From contig NZ_CP082161.1 in NCBI RefSeq assembly GCF_023101665.1, positions 7,732,501-7,796,500 of the forward strand: DNA of 64,000 nucleotides, read 5' to 3'. The position numbers and the translations under genes were made by a program. The notes under the pieces were generated by a model that made no database searches, was not told the origin of the DNA, and was given only the letters and a program-made list of their open reading frames with translations. Below, piece by piece: positions 17,058 through 25,903 of this stretch. The stretch's first letter is position 1, and the number at the start of each line of letters is the position of its first letter. This DNA is from Bradyrhizobium sp. 195. Lineage in GTDB: Bacteria; Pseudomonadota; Alphaproteobacteria; Rhizobiales; Xanthobacteraceae.

Positions 17058-18449
17058 ATGATTTCATTCGAGAGTTTGAAAGCCGAATACGAGCGGAATT
17101 GGGCCAATCTGGAGATCCGGCCCGGGCGCCTCGCTGATGCGAATGCGGTGGCCCGCAAGGCCCTCAACGGCAAGGCAACCTATCAGCAGATCGAGCGGCT
17201 GACGGGCGTCCCCTGGTACTTCACTGCGCTCTGCCACTACCGCGAGTCCAATTTCGATTTCGACACTTATCTCGGCAACGGCGAGTCGCTGCATCGCGTG
17301 ACCACCATCGTGCCGAAAGGGCGCGGCCCGTTTGCCACCTTCGTGGACGGCGCCGTGGACGCGTACAGACTCGAGAACTTCGTCGGCGCCCAGGATTGGG
17401 GCATCGCGCGGATGCTGTTCCGACTCGAGGCGTTCAACGGCTTCGGCTATCACGCCAAGGGCGTCAATTCGCCCTATCTCTATGGCGGCTCGACATTGTA
17501 CGGGCCGCCCGAGGCACGGGCCGGAAAGTTTGTCCGCGACCATGTGTTCGACTCCAATCATGTCGACACCCAGCTCGGCACCGCGGCGATCCTGCATGCG
17601 ATGATGTCGCTGGATTCCTCGATCACGCTCGACGGCAGCCCGCAATTCGCCGCCCGCATCGAGCCGGAGGACGATGCGGCCTCGACGGTCGTTCTCATGC
17701 AGCAGGCGCTCAACAAGCTCGGCGCCAATCCGCCGCTCGCCGAGGACGGCATCTGCGGTGTGAAGACCAGGGGGGCCGTCTCGCAATTCCAGCAACAGAA
17801 CGGCTTGAGAGACACCGGGCTTCTCGACGCCGCCACGGTCGCCTCCATCACGCGCGCGACGCAGCAGCCGGGCCCTGCCGGGCAGGCGGCCGACCTGTCA
17901 CACGTCCTGACCCGACTGGAAGACCTGGCGCAAGTGCTGAGGCCGCCAGCCGGCGGCACGACGCTGCCAGCGACGATTCCGCCCAAACCCGTGCCTGCCA
18001 CCAACGATCCGATCAACCTGTTCGAACGGCTGTTCTCTCTTATCAACAAGACGGCGCCGATGCCGGGACCGGTCACGCCAGCCACCCCCGCCCCCGTCGA
18101 CCAGCTGAAACAGGTTGTTGATCTGCTCAGCACACTGCTCAACAAGGACAGCAAGCCGGTGCTCGGCCAGGTCAACGGCGCGCTCGGCGAGACCATCGGC
18201 AAGATGCTGAACGGCAAGAAGACCGCGCTCGGTATCGGCGGCTCGGTGCTCACTGCGCTGCTCTCTTCAGTGACGGCGAGCCCCAATGCGGGAGGACTTG
18301 CCGGACTGCTCGGGACCGTCGTGTCGGCAGTGCCGGGCCTCGGCCAGTTCGCGATGCCGATCTCCCTGGCACTCGCGGCCTGGGGCGCGCTGGGCAAGAT
18401 GGAGAAATGGGCGCAAGGCACGGCGCCGCCGCCGAAGCTGACGACGTAA
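17058..18449 (+). CDS. Lysozyme-like protein with peptidoglycan-binding domain
   Basis: 463 residues from the ATG at 17058, which has GGAG about 7 bases upstream; the open frame before it looks non-coding. The N-terminal 190 residues resemble a lysozyme-like fold, with WYFTALCHYRESNFDF supplying a likely catalytic Glu and NGESL following. A peptidoglycan_binding_1 repeat lies around residues 215-275 (LMQQALNKLG, DGICGVKTRGAVSQFQ). A long Pro/Thr-rich linker and a C-terminal Ala/Gly-rich region that may insert in a membrane (GLLGTVVSAVPGLGQFAM) complete it. No classical signal peptide. It could be a cell-wall hydrolase; a phage origin is possible but no phage genes adjoin. Confidence 0.65.
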   Translation: MISFESLKAEYERNWANLEIRPGRLADANAVARKALNGKATYQQIERLTGVPWYFTALCHYRESNFDFDTYLGNGESLHRVTTIVPKGRGPFATFVDGAVDAYRLENFVGAQDWGIARMLFRLEAFNGFGYHAKGVNSPYLYGGSTLYGPPEARAGKFVRDHVFDSNHVDTQLGTAAILHAMMSLDSSITLDGSPQFAARIEPEDDAASTVVLMQQALNKLGANPPLAEDGICGVKTRGAVSQFQQQNGLRDTGLLDAATVASITRATQQPGPAGQAADLSHVLTRLEDLAQVLRPPAGGTTLPATIPPKPVPATNDPINLFERLFSLINKTAPMPGPVTPATPAPVDQLKQVVDLLSTLLNKDSKPVLGQVNGALGETIGKMLNGKKTALGIGGSVLTALLSSVTASPNAGGLAGLLGTVVSAVPGLGQFAMPISLALAAWGALGKMEKWAQGTAPPPKLTT

Positions 18450-18494
18450 CGCGACGAGATCGTAGCTCGGGTATCGCTACGGAACGGGTCTACT

Positions 18495-18612
18495 CCCTCC
18501 CCCGCTTGCGGGGGAGGGCTGGGGAGAGGGTGTGTCCCTAACGGGACAATCCCCAAGAGGAAAGAGCCCTCACCCGCGCCTCCGGCGCGACCTCTCCCGC
18601 AAGCGGGAGAGG
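18495..18612. repeat. Intergenic inverted repeats, CCCTCCCCCGC family
   Basis: Two strong palindromes, CCCTCCCCCGC-tt-GCGGGGGAGGG (18495-18518) and CCTCTCCCGC-aa-GCGGGAGAGG (18591-18612), stand between the convergent lysozyme-like and inhibitor-like genes. They are related to each other in inverted order. The same family recurs at 36249-36402. They probably act as bidirectional terminators or as REP-like dispersed repeats. Confidence 0.7.
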
Positions 18613-18673
18613 TTGCACCGAGCCCGCGGCTCGATCAGTTCCTCTCGAGGCGCCCCCGCACGTTCCGCGTCGT

Positions 18674-19366
18674 CTACTGACGCAGCATGATCAGGGGATC
18701 GGCGGTATCGGGGACGCGCCGCCACTGCGCGTTGTCGTCGGCCTCGAACTGCCAGGCATCGCCTGATTTCGACATCAGGATGATCTGGCCGCGCTCGAGC
18801 CGCCATTGCGTCGGGTTGAACTGCGCGATGGCTGCGTCGCATTTCGGCTTGAGGAAGACCTGGAAATTGTCGGGGCTCGACTCGGTGTTGGTCAGCGTCA
18901 GCCCGCAGATCGGCTGGCCGTTGCCGCGCACCATCGACCAGTCGCCGATCATCTGGTCCATCGACTTGGCCATCGAGCGGGCGGCCGCGAGGTCCTGCAG
19001 GATGTAGACGCCCTCGCCCTGGCGCAGGCCTTCGAAGATGCCGGCCTCGACCTCGGTAAAGTCGATTACGGCTTCACCGGTGGCGTCCTGCAAGCGGACG
19101 ATGTCGAGGCCCCTGACGTTCCAGGCGACGATATCCTTGGTGAAAGGCAGCGCGGTCTTGCAGGCAGGCTCGAGCTCCAGCTTAAAACCCTGGCCTGCGG
19201 CGTCGCCCTTGAGGGTGACGACGCAGGTCTTGCTACGCTCGGTGGTCGAGAGCTCCCATTGCCCGGGCATCGATTTCTTCAGGCTCGTCGCATCCTGCGC
19301 CTGCGCGATGCCGATCGCGGCCAAATAGGCCGCGACGGCGAATGCAACGACCCGAAGAGCTGTCAT
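18674..19366 (-). CDS. Exported protein with two AprI/Inh protease-inhibitor-like domains
   Basis: 230 residues. A signal peptide (VAFAVAAYLAAIGIAQAQ) is followed by two copies of a lipocalin-like inhibitor domain of the AprI/Inh type. The first runs from about residue 33 (MPGQWELSTTERSKTCVVTL), the second from about 140 (MIGDWSMVRGNGQPICGLTL); each has the W...C.L opening and a late WRL or I.L pattern. Proteins with this fold inhibit serralysin-type metalloproteases in the periplasm. The start overlaps the stop of the upstream dehydrogenase (ATGA), so it is translated with the transporter operon, an unexpected association. Confidence 0.7.
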   Translation of the reverse strand: MTALRVVAFAVAAYLAAIGIAQAQDATSLKKSMPGQWELSTTERSKTCVVTLKGDAAGQGFKLELEPACKTALPFTKDIVAWNVRGLDIVRLQDATGEAVIDFTEVEAGIFEGLRQGEGVYILQDLAAARSMAKSMDQMIGDWSMVRGNGQPICGLTLTNTESSPDNFQVFLKPKCDAAIAQFNPTQWRLERGQIILMSKSGDAWQFEADDNAQWRRVPDTADPLIMLRQ

Positions 19367-20355
19367 CAGCGCCCCCTAAACGGCGTCTCGGCGACCGGTG
19401 TCAACGGGGCCTTGCCGCCGAACCAGGACTTGAGGTTGTCGACCACGAGCTGGTCCATGGCGTTGCGCGTCACCACCGAGGCCGAGCCGATATGTGGCAG
19501 CAGCACGACGTTCTGCATGGTCTTGAGCTCGTCCGGCACGGTCGGCTCGGCCGCGAACACGTCGAGGCCGGCGGCCAGGATGGTGCCTGATTTCAGCGCC
19601 TGCACCAGCGCGGGCTCGTCGACCACCGAACCACGCGCCACGTTGACCAGCACGCCGCGCGGGCCGAGCGCCTTCAGCACCTCGGCATTGATCATCTTGT
19701 TCGTGCTGGCGCCGCCGGGCACGATCACCATCAGCGTATCCACCGCCTTCGCCATCTCGATCAGATCAGGATAGTGCTTGTAGGAGACGTCCTTGGACGG
19801 GTTGCGCGAGTGGTAGACCACCGGCACCAGCGAGGCGTCGAGCCGGCGCGCGATGGCCTGGCCGATCCGGCCCATGCCGACGATGCCGACCTTGCGGTCG
19901 CGCAGCGAGCCGACGCTGAGCGGATAATTTTGCGTCTGCCAGAGCCCGGAGCGAACGTAGCGGTCGGCCTTGACGAACTCGCGCAAGGTGGAGATCAGAA
20001 GGCCCATCGCGACGTCGGCGACCTCCTCGGTCAGCACGTCGGGCGTGTTGGTGACGATGATGTTGTGCTCGGCCGCATATTTGGCGTCGATGTGGTCATA
20101 GCCGACGCCGAAGCTTGCCACCATCTCGATCTTGGGCAGCTGCGACAGCGAATTCTTGTCGGCGCGCACGGTGTGATAGGTCACCGCGACGCCGCGGATT
20201 TTTTCGCGGATCGCCGGCGTCAATCGCTCCAGGTCACCGCGCGTCTCGGCCTTGTGCACGACGAAATGGTCGGAAAACCCGTTCTCGAGGATCGGCCGCA
20301 CCGGCCCATAGATCAGAAGGTCGATCTTTTCGGACGAAATCGAACCGGTAGACAT
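19366..20355 (-). CDS. D-2-hydroxyacid dehydrogenase (NAD-dependent)
   Basis: 329 residues from the ATG at 20355. It has the NAD-binding GIVGMGRIGQAIARRL around residue 155, the catalytic Arg in VNVARGSVVDEPAL, a Glu in AAEPTVPDE, and the His in LLPHIGSASV, the full set of D-isomer 2-hydroxyacid dehydrogenases (glyoxylate/hydroxypyruvate or related 2-ketoacid reductases). The start is adjacent to the permease stop at 20355, and its own stop overlaps the next gene. Its place in an ABC uptake operon suggests that the imported compound yields a 2-hydroxy or 2-keto acid. The substrate cannot be read from the sequence. Confidence 0.85.
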   Translation of the reverse strand: MSTGSISSEKIDLLIYGPVRPILENGFSDHFVVHKAETRGDLERLTPAIREKIRGVAVTYHTVRADKNSLSQLPKIEMVASFGVGYDHIDAKYAAEHNIIVTNTPDVLTEEVADVAMGLLISTLREFVKADRYVRSGLWQTQNYPLSVGSLRDRKVGIVGMGRIGQAIARRLDASLVPVVYHSRNPSKDVSYKHYPDLIEMAKAVDTLMVIVPGGASTNKMINAEVLKALGPRGVLVNVARGSVVDEPALVQALKSGTILAAGLDVFAAEPTVPDELKTMQNVVLLPHIGSASVVTRNAMDQLVVDNLKSWFGGKAPLTPVAETPFRGR

Positions 20356-21173
20356 CAGCTTTCCTTTCCAAGCGCGCTCTCATGCCAGCGCCGTAAAACG
20401 AGGTGGGAAACTAGCGCCAGCACCCCATAGATGACAATCCCGGCCAGCGACAACAGCAGCAGCGCTGCGAACATGCGGGGTATGTTCAATCGATAGCCCG
20501 ACTCGGCGATCCTGTAGGCAAGCCCGGAGCCGGCGCCGGCCGTTCCCGCCGCGATCTCGGCCACGACCGCGCCGATCAGCGACAGGCCGCCGGCAATGCG
20601 CAGGCCGCCGAGGATATAGGGCAGCGCGGCCGGCAGCTTGAGGAAGCGCAGCGCTTGCTGTGGCGAGGCGCCGTAGAGCTGGAACAGCCCGGCGAGGTTG
20701 CGGTCGACCGAATTGAGCCCGAGCGTGGTGTTCGACAGCACCGGGAAAAAGGCGACGATGAAGGCACAGACCACGACCGCGGTCTGTTGTTCCAGGTAGA
20801 TCAGGAGCAGCGGCGCGATCGCTATCACCGGCGTCACCTGCAGCACGATCGCATAGGGAAATAGCGAATATTCCACCCATTTCGACTGGTTGAACAGCAG
20901 CGCCAGCGCAATACCGCCGACGCTGGCCGCGACAAAACCTTCGAGCGTGGTCAGCAGCGTGGTCGCGAGCGATTGTGACAGCACCGCCCAGTCCTTGATC
21001 AGCGTCAGGATGATGATTGAGGGGGCCGGCAGCACGTAGGGCGGGATCTCCTTGATCCGGACCACCAGTTCCCAGGCGAGGAGGCCCGCCGCGAACACAA
21101 TGACGGGCAACACGAAGCGCAGCGCGCGCTGCGCAGCTCGCGGTTTCGCGGTGACGGCGGCTTGCGCGTTCAT
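20355..21173 (-). CDS. ABC transporter permease, NMT1/SsuC-type
   Basis: 272 residues from the ATG at 21173, whose ATGA overlaps the stop of the ATPase gene. About six membrane segments are visible (FVLPVIVFAAGLLAWELVV first), with the conserved cytoplasmic EAA-like loop around RFLKLPAALPYILGGLRIA. It is the inner-membrane channel of an uptake system of the nitrate/sulfonate/taurine/HMP class. It pairs with the adjacent ATPase and binding protein. An upstream extension in the same frame overlaps the ATPase gene and is not real. Confidence 0.85.
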   Translation of the reverse strand: MNAQAAVTAKPRAAQRALRFVLPVIVFAAGLLAWELVVRIKEIPPYVLPAPSIIILTLIKDWAVLSQSLATTLLTTLEGFVAASVGGIALALLFNQSKWVEYSLFPYAIVLQVTPVIAIAPLLLIYLEQQTAVVVCAFIVAFFPVLSNTTLGLNSVDRNLAGLFQLYGASPQQALRFLKLPAALPYILGGLRIAGGLSLIGAVVAEIAAGTAGAGSGLAYRIAESGYRLNIPRMFAALLLLSLAGIVIYGVLALVSHLVLRRWHESALGKES

Positions 21174-21985
21174 AGCGTCGACTGCCCCGAATAGGACGGC
21201 GCCAGCGCCGCCGACACTTTCCGGCAATAGTCGGAATAGGCGGCGGAGGTACGAAACGCCTCGCCGCGCGGCTCGACCGTCTCGATGCGGATATCGGCCT
21301 GGATGCGGCCCGGCCGCGCCGTCATCACCACCACGCGTTGCGACAGATAGACGGATTCGAACACCGAATGGGTGACGAAGATGATGGTCTTGCCAAGGCT
21401 GCGCCACAGCGCGAGCAGATCGTTGTTGAGACGGAAGCGCGTGATCTCGTCGAGCGCGGCGAACGGCTCGTCCATCAGCAGGATGTCGGGATCGGTGACG
21501 AGCGCGCGCGCCAGCGACACCCGCATCTTCATGCCGCCGGAGAGCTCGCGTGGAAAGCTATCCGCGAAATCGGCGAGCCCGACGCTGGCCAGCGCCGCGT
21601 CGGCACGCGCGCATGCCTCTGCCTTCGGAACGCGCCCAAGCCGCAACGGCAGCCGCACGTTCTCGCGCACGCTGGACCAGGGCATCAGGGTGGGTTCCTG
21701 AAACACGAAACCGATGCCGTGACCCGGCTGCGGGACGCCCTCACGGCGCGCAACCCGCACGCTGCCCGATGACGGCGCGCTGAGCTCTGCGATGATGCGC
21801 AGCACCGTCGACTTGCCGCAACCGGAGGGGCCCAGTAGCGAGATGAACTCGCCGTTGCGGACAGCGAGGTCGAACGGGCCGAGCGCCATGACGCCATTGT
21901 CATAGGTCTTCGTCACGCCGCGCAGGCTCACGGCGAGCGCCGTCAGGCTGGCCTCGACGGCGGATGAGGTTTGGACAGGGGACAT
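21170..21985 (-). CDS. ABC transporter ATP-binding protein, NMT1/SsuB-type
   Basis: 271 residues from the ATG at 21985. It has Walker A GPSGCGKST near residue 54, a Q-loop in FVFQEPTLMPW, signature ELSGGMKMRVSLARAL, Walker B ILLMDEPFAALD and H-loop TH. The EPTLMPW and R.RLNNDL features are typical of the importers that serve NMT1/ThiY-like and sulfonate binding proteins. It lies 10 bp after the binding-protein gene and drives uptake through the permease that overlaps its end. Confidence 0.9.
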   Translation of the reverse strand: MSPVQTSSAVEASLTALAVSLRGVTKTYDNGVMALGPFDLAVRNGEFISLLGPSGCGKSTVLRIIAELSAPSSGSVRVARREGVPQPGHGIGFVFQEPTLMPWSSVRENVRLPLRLGRVPKAEACARADAALASVGLADFADSFPRELSGGMKMRVSLARALVTDPDILLMDEPFAALDEITRFRLNNDLLALWRSLGKTIIFVTHSVFESVYLSQRVVVMTARPGRIQADIRIETVEPRGEAFRTSAAYSDYCRKVSAALAPSYSGQSTL

Positions 21986-21995
21986 CGACCGTGCG

Positions 21996-23018
21996 TTATG
22001 GCTTGTTCGGGCGCAGCTCGACGCCGACGCCCTTGTTGACGAAGCGCAGCGTGTAGGATTTGCGGAAGTCGAGATCCGCCTTGACGACGCCGGCCTTGAC
22101 CATCTTGTTGAAGAAGGAGGCGTAACGCTCGTCGCTCATCGCGCCGATGCCGTTCTTCAAGCTGTCGCCGGAATCGACGATGCCATGCTCCTTCATCTTG
22201 GCGACGGAATAGGCGAGCAGATCGTCGGTCATCTCAGGATTGAGCTTCTTGATCATGGCGTTGCCGGCGGAATTGTCGCGGTAGATGTAATTGTACCAGC
22301 CGACCATGGAGGCATCGACGAAGCGCTGGACGAGATCGGACTTCTTCTCGACGATGTCGCGGCGAGTCTCGATCAGGGTCGAATAGGTATTGAAGCCGTA
22401 ATCGGCGAGCAGCAGCACGTTCGGCTTGAAGCCGGCGGCCTTCTCGACCGCGAAGGGCTCGGAGGTGACGTAGCCCTGCATGGCGCTCTTGGGGTTGGCG
22501 ATGAAAGGCTGCGGATTGAAATTATAGGGGCGGACGTTCTTCTCGCTGAATCCATATTCGGACTTCAGCCATTGGAAGTAGCTGCCCATGCCCTCCTTGG
22601 ACACGAACAGCGTCAGCGGCTTGAGGTCCTCGATCTTGCTGACCTTGGCATCCGGCTGCGTCAGCATCACCTGCGGATCCTTCTGGAAGATCGCGGCGAT
22701 GGTCACGACGGGGACGTTGTTGGCCACCGCATCGAACGACATCAGCGTGTTCGCCGCCATGAAGAAATCGATCTTGCCGGCGATCAAGAGCATCCGGTTG
22801 TTCTCATTAGGCCCGCCGGGGACGATGGTGACGTCGAGGCCGTATTTTTTGTAGGTGCCGTCGGCAACGGCCTGGAAGAAGCCGCCATGCTCGGCCTCGG
22901 CGACCCAGTTGGTGCCGAAGGTGACCTTGTCCAGCGTCTCGGCGCGCACGGGGACGCCGCAGACGAAGGCGGCCATCAGGCCCGCCGTGAGCGCTCGCCG
23001 CAGATGAAAGGGGGTCAT
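21996..23018 (-). CDS. NMT1/ThiY-like solute-binding protein
   Basis: 340 residues from the ATG at 23018; the frame is open further up but the signal peptide (LRRALTAGLMAAFVCGVPVRAE) starts here. The mature part opens KVTFGTNWVAEAEHGGFFQA, then GLDVTIVPGGPNENNRMLL and GKIDFFMAANTLMSF, the standard pattern of NMT1/THI5-like periplasmic receptors for pyrimidine, sulfonate or aromatic ligands. It is the first gene of a five-gene operon (receptor, ATPase, permease, dehydrogenase, inhibitor-like protein). No thiamine riboswitch is visible upstream, which argues against a plain thiamine-precursor role. Confidence 0.85.
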   Translation of the reverse strand: MTPFHLRRALTAGLMAAFVCGVPVRAETLDKVTFGTNWVAEAEHGGFFQAVADGTYKKYGLDVTIVPGGPNENNRMLLIAGKIDFFMAANTLMSFDAVANNVPVVTIAAIFQKDPQVMLTQPDAKVSKIEDLKPLTLFVSKEGMGSYFQWLKSEYGFSEKNVRPYNFNPQPFIANPKSAMQGYVTSEPFAVEKAAGFKPNVLLLADYGFNTYSTLIETRRDIVEKKSDLVQRFVDASMVGWYNYIYRDNSAGNAMIKKLNPEMTDDLLAYSVAKMKEHGIVDSGDSLKNGIGAMSDERYASFFNKMVKAGVVKADLDFRKSYTLRFVNKGVGVELRPNKP

Positions 23019-23092
23019 AATGGCACTCCGTCGATCGCTTCCGGCCAATCGCGTCTGGCTCATGTGGACACAACGCGATAAAACCGCATGAC

Positions 23093-23131
23093 ATCAGGGG
23101 ATGCGAGCCGGCCGGGCCCGCATCCCCTGAT
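23093..23131. promoter_or_regulatory. Perfect 13-bp inverted repeat between divergent genes
   Basis: ATCAGGGGATGCG (23093-23105) and its exact complement (23119-23131) enclose a 13-base GC-rich spacer. It lies 75 bp before the binding-protein gene and 40 bp before the creatininase-family gene. A stable hairpin in either leader or an operator serving both directions would fit. It lacks a T-run. Confidence 0.45.
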
Positions 23132-23170
23132 AACCCAAATTACGTGACAAATTCGGGCAAAGAAACCTTG

Positions 23171-23977
23171 ATGACGCCGTCCCGCGACTGGACCGAGATC
23201 CGCTGGGCCGATGCGCCCCCTGCGGAGACGTCGCGCTGGATCGCGGTGCTGCCGCTGGCGGCGACGGAGCAGCACGGCCCGCATCTGCCTGTGACAACCG
23301 ACGTGCTGATCGCGGACGCCTATCTGGCGCGGGTGCGCGAGTTGTTGCCCGAGAACGTTCCAGCGACGTTCCTGCCCGTCGAGCCGGTCGGGATTTCCAC
23401 CGAGCATATCGATTATCCCAGCACGCAGACGCTGGCGACTGACGTCGCGCTGAAGCGATGGACGGGAATTGGCGAGGATGTCGCGCGGCGCGGCGTGAGG
23501 AAGCTCGTCATCATCACCAGCCATGGCGGCAACAGCGCGGCCATGATGTTGATTGCGCAAGATTTGCGTGCGCATCAAAAACTGTTCGTGGTGACGACGT
23601 CCTGGTCGCGGCTGTCGGGCGCCGACAAATTGTTCCCGGCCGATGAAGTGCGACATGGCATTCATGGCGGCGCGATCGAGACCTCGATCATGCTGGCGCG
23701 CTATCCCGATCAGGTGCGCAAGCATGAAATCGCGGATTTTCCCGCGAGCAGCATCGCGATGGAAAAGCAATATCGCTGGCTGTCGACGCAGCGGCCCGCA
23801 CCGTTCGCCTGGCAGGCGCAGGATCTGAACGCCAGCGGCGCAGTCGGCAACGCGACATTGGCCGTGGCCGAGAAGGGCGAGCACCTCGTCGATCAGGGCG
23901 CCCGTGCTTTTTGCGAGCTTCTGAGCGAGGTCGATAACTTCGACGTGAAGAGGCTTGCCAAGGGCCCCCTCGGCTAG
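23171..23977 (+). CDS. Creatininase-family amidohydrolase
   Basis: 268 residues from the ATG at 23171. The metal-binding set of the family is present: ATEQHGPHLPVTTD (Glu, His, Asp), then STEH, then ITSHGGNSAAM and IHGGAIETS. Members open amide bonds in small rings or formamides (creatinine, formamidopyrimidines) or act in cofactor maturation. It is divergent from an NMT1-type uptake operon, a pairing suggesting that it processes the imported heterocycle or amide. No signal peptide; cytoplasmic. The substrate is unknown. Confidence 0.8.
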   Translation: MTPSRDWTEIRWADAPPAETSRWIAVLPLAATEQHGPHLPVTTDVLIADAYLARVRELLPENVPATFLPVEPVGISTEHIDYPSTQTLATDVALKRWTGIGEDVARRGVRKLVIITSHGGNSAAMMLIAQDLRAHQKLFVVTTSWSRLSGADKLFPADEVRHGIHGGAIETSIMLARYPDQVRKHEIADFPASSIAMEKQYRWLSTQRPAPFAWQAQDLNASGAVGNATLAVAEKGEHLVDQGARAFCELLSEVDNFDVKRLAKGPLG

Positions 23978-24117
23978 GCCGTATCCAACTGGAATTGTTC
24001 AGGAAAATACTTCGATTCGGGGGCGGGTTTGCCGCTTTCGAACCGGACGCGAGCAGCCTCCGTCAAACTGGGCACGCGGGCCACAACGGACCGCCTCAAC
24101 CCCGGATGGAGTTTCAC

Positions 24118-24381
24118 ATGTCGATCAAGACCAAGATTGCCGCCATCGCTCTCGCCGCCCTCGCCGTCACCGGCAGCATCGTGTCCACCACTTCCTCGGC
24201 CGAAGCCAAGCAGCCCGGCTGGGTCTGGGGTGTCGGTGCCGGCATCGCCACTGCCGCCGTCGTCGGCTCCGCGATCGCCGCCAGCAACGACCCCTATCAC
24301 TACGGCTATCACCGCTGCGGCTGGGTCGCCCAGTACAACGCCTTCGGCCAGTACGTCGGCCGCGTTCGTAGCTGCTACTGA
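24118..24381 (+). CDS. Small exported protein, Tyr/Cys tail
   Basis: 87 residues from the ATG at 24118, chosen because GGAG lies six bases before it; the ATG at 24106 is inside that ribosome-binding site. A signal peptide (IKTKIAAIALAALAVTGSIV, ending near SAEAK) precedes a glycine/alanine segment (GVGAGIATAAVVGSAIAAS) and a C-terminal block YHYGYHRCGWVAQYN...GRVRSCY with two Cys. Similar short secreted proteins are common in Bradyrhizobium; their role is unknown. Followed by two hairpins, the second a clear terminator. Confidence 0.7.
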   Translation: MSIKTKIAAIALAALAVTGSIVSTTSSAEAKQPGWVWGVGAGIATAAVVGSAIAASNDPYHYGYHRCGWVAQYNAFGQYVGRVRSCY

Positions 24382-24420
24382 TCTGAGTACCTGAGGCCGA
24401 TCTCACGTGGATCCTGCGTC

Positions 24421-24498
24421 CGACACGGGCGCCTCATCCACCCCGTGTCGTGCCCCCGACCCCGCCCGGCTGTCCCCCGGGCGGGGTCATTCTTTTTT
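24421..24498 (+). terminator. Double hairpin with T-run
   Basis: The first hairpin pairs CGACACGGG with CCCGTGTCG (24421-24450). The second pairs GACCCCGCCCGG (24458-24469) with its exact complement (24477-24488), followed by ATTCTTTTTT. The second is a textbook rho-independent terminator for the small exported-protein gene. Confidence 0.85.
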
Positions 24499-24595
24499 GA
24501 GCCGTCAGAGCAGCCCAGCAATGGCTTGGCTCAGACTGCCCTTCCGATTGCACGTTCCGCGTGTCAGGATACAGACGGGTAGCTGGAGGGCGAGC

Positions 24596-25558
24596 GTGAA
24601 TTGGCGGGTCACAATTGGATCGATCCTGATTGCGATCCTGACATCGACACAAGCGTTTTCCGAGCCGGGGTCGCAGCCGCATACGGCGCCCCAGGCCGAC
24701 AGCCGGCCTGCCGTGGACGTCGAACTCGTCATCGCGGTCGATATTTCCTACTCGATGGAAATGGATGATCTGGCAGCTCAACGCGAGGGCTTTGCCAAGG
24801 CCATCGTCTCGCGGGAATTTCTTCAGGCCCTGCGGGCCGGCCCGATCGGCAAGATCGCGCTGACCTATTTCGAATGGTCAGGCACGAAGGACCGGAAGAT
24901 TGTTGTCCCCTGGCGGCAGATCGACGGACCGGAAGCGGCCGAGGCCGTCGCAGATGAACTTATGAAGGCCCCAATCCTCCGCGGTTCGCGCACGTCGATT
25001 TCAAGCGCGATCAAGTTCGCCATGCCGTTGTTCGAGCAGAACCCATACCGTGGCTCGCGCCAAATCATCGACATTTCGGGCGACGGTCCCAACAACGTCG
25101 GCGATCCTGTCGCCACAGCGCGCGACACAGCGTTGCAGAACGGCATCGTCATCACCGGCCTCCCGGTCTTGATCAATGCGACGCCGAACGGGACGAAGGA
25201 TATCAGCCATATCGACCATATCGACTGGTACTACGAGGATTGCGTGATCGGCGGGCCAGGTTCTTTTGCTGTGCCGATCACCGATCGCGAAAATTTCAAG
25301 GAGGCGATCCGGACCAAGCTGGCGCATGAGGTCGCAGGCCTCACACCGAATCAATCGCCTGCCCCGACCGGGAACAAGGAGCCGCGGGTTCTCTGCATGA
25401 TCGGCGAGAAGCTCTGGCAGCAGCGGTGGGATACGATCCTTCCGACAAAGGATACGAGCAGTCCGGCCATCAAGGATTCCACCTCGCTCGACAAGAAAAT
25501 GAGCACGGATGACGCGTTGCTCAACAAGAAGATCAAGGGCATCTGCCGCGGCTGCTAG
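24596..25558 (+). CDS. DUF1194 (von Willebrand factor A-like) exported protein
   Basis: 320 residues from the GTG at 24596, preferred because GGAGGG lies six bases before it and a signal peptide starts there (NWRVTIGSILIAILTSTQAFSE). The mature part shows VDVELVIAVDISYSMEMDD, a MIDAS-like DxSxS metal site, and later IIDISGDGPNNVG and DCVIGGPGSF, the DUF1194 pattern. It ends with a CRGC tail like the small protein at 52090. Probably periplasmic and metal-binding; no function is established. Confidence 0.75.
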   Translation: MNWRVTIGSILIAILTSTQAFSEPGSQPHTAPQADSRPAVDVELVIAVDISYSMEMDDLAAQREGFAKAIVSREFLQALRAGPIGKIALTYFEWSGTKDRKIVVPWRQIDGPEAAEAVADELMKAPILRGSRTSISSAIKFAMPLFEQNPYRGSRQIIDISGDGPNNVGDPVATARDTALQNGIVITGLPVLINATPNGTKDISHIDHIDWYYEDCVIGGPGSFAVPITDRENFKEAIRTKLAHEVAGLTPNQSPAPTGNKEPRVLCMIGEKLWQQRWDTILPTKDTSSPAIKDSTSLDKKMSTDDALLNKKIKGICRGC

Positions 25559-25903
25559 GCGCTTGCGTCAGCCGGCGACCGACCGCCGACCTGCCAGAGC
25601 TCGCCGCCCCTCGCATCTGTCCTGGCCCTGGATAGGCCTCCAACAAGGCCCGCCCCCCATTCCAAGCGGTGCAAGCTTCTCGCGCCCCCAAAACCGATGT
25701 TGCAGTCCCGTCACACCGAGGTGCGAACCATCCTCCGCGGCAATCCGTGTTAGTTGCTATTGCGAATTAATCGCAATAAGGTTCGCATCAGGCTCAGGAA
25801 CCTGGACGAAGTCGCGCCGAATTTCGGCCGATCGCGGGTCCGGAACCTGATGACAGGGTCGCCGCGAATCGGCTGGGATAGCGCGGCGAATGGGGAAACA
25901 TTC

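Noticed and set aside
17058..18449. A prophage around the lysozyme-like gene
   Set aside because: No capsid, tail, terminase or integrase genes lie on either side.
23019..23170. A thiamine (THI box) riboswitch before the NMT1-type receptor
   Set aside because: Neither the CUGAGA nor the ACCUGAUC core is present; the only structure is a plain 13-bp inverted repeat.
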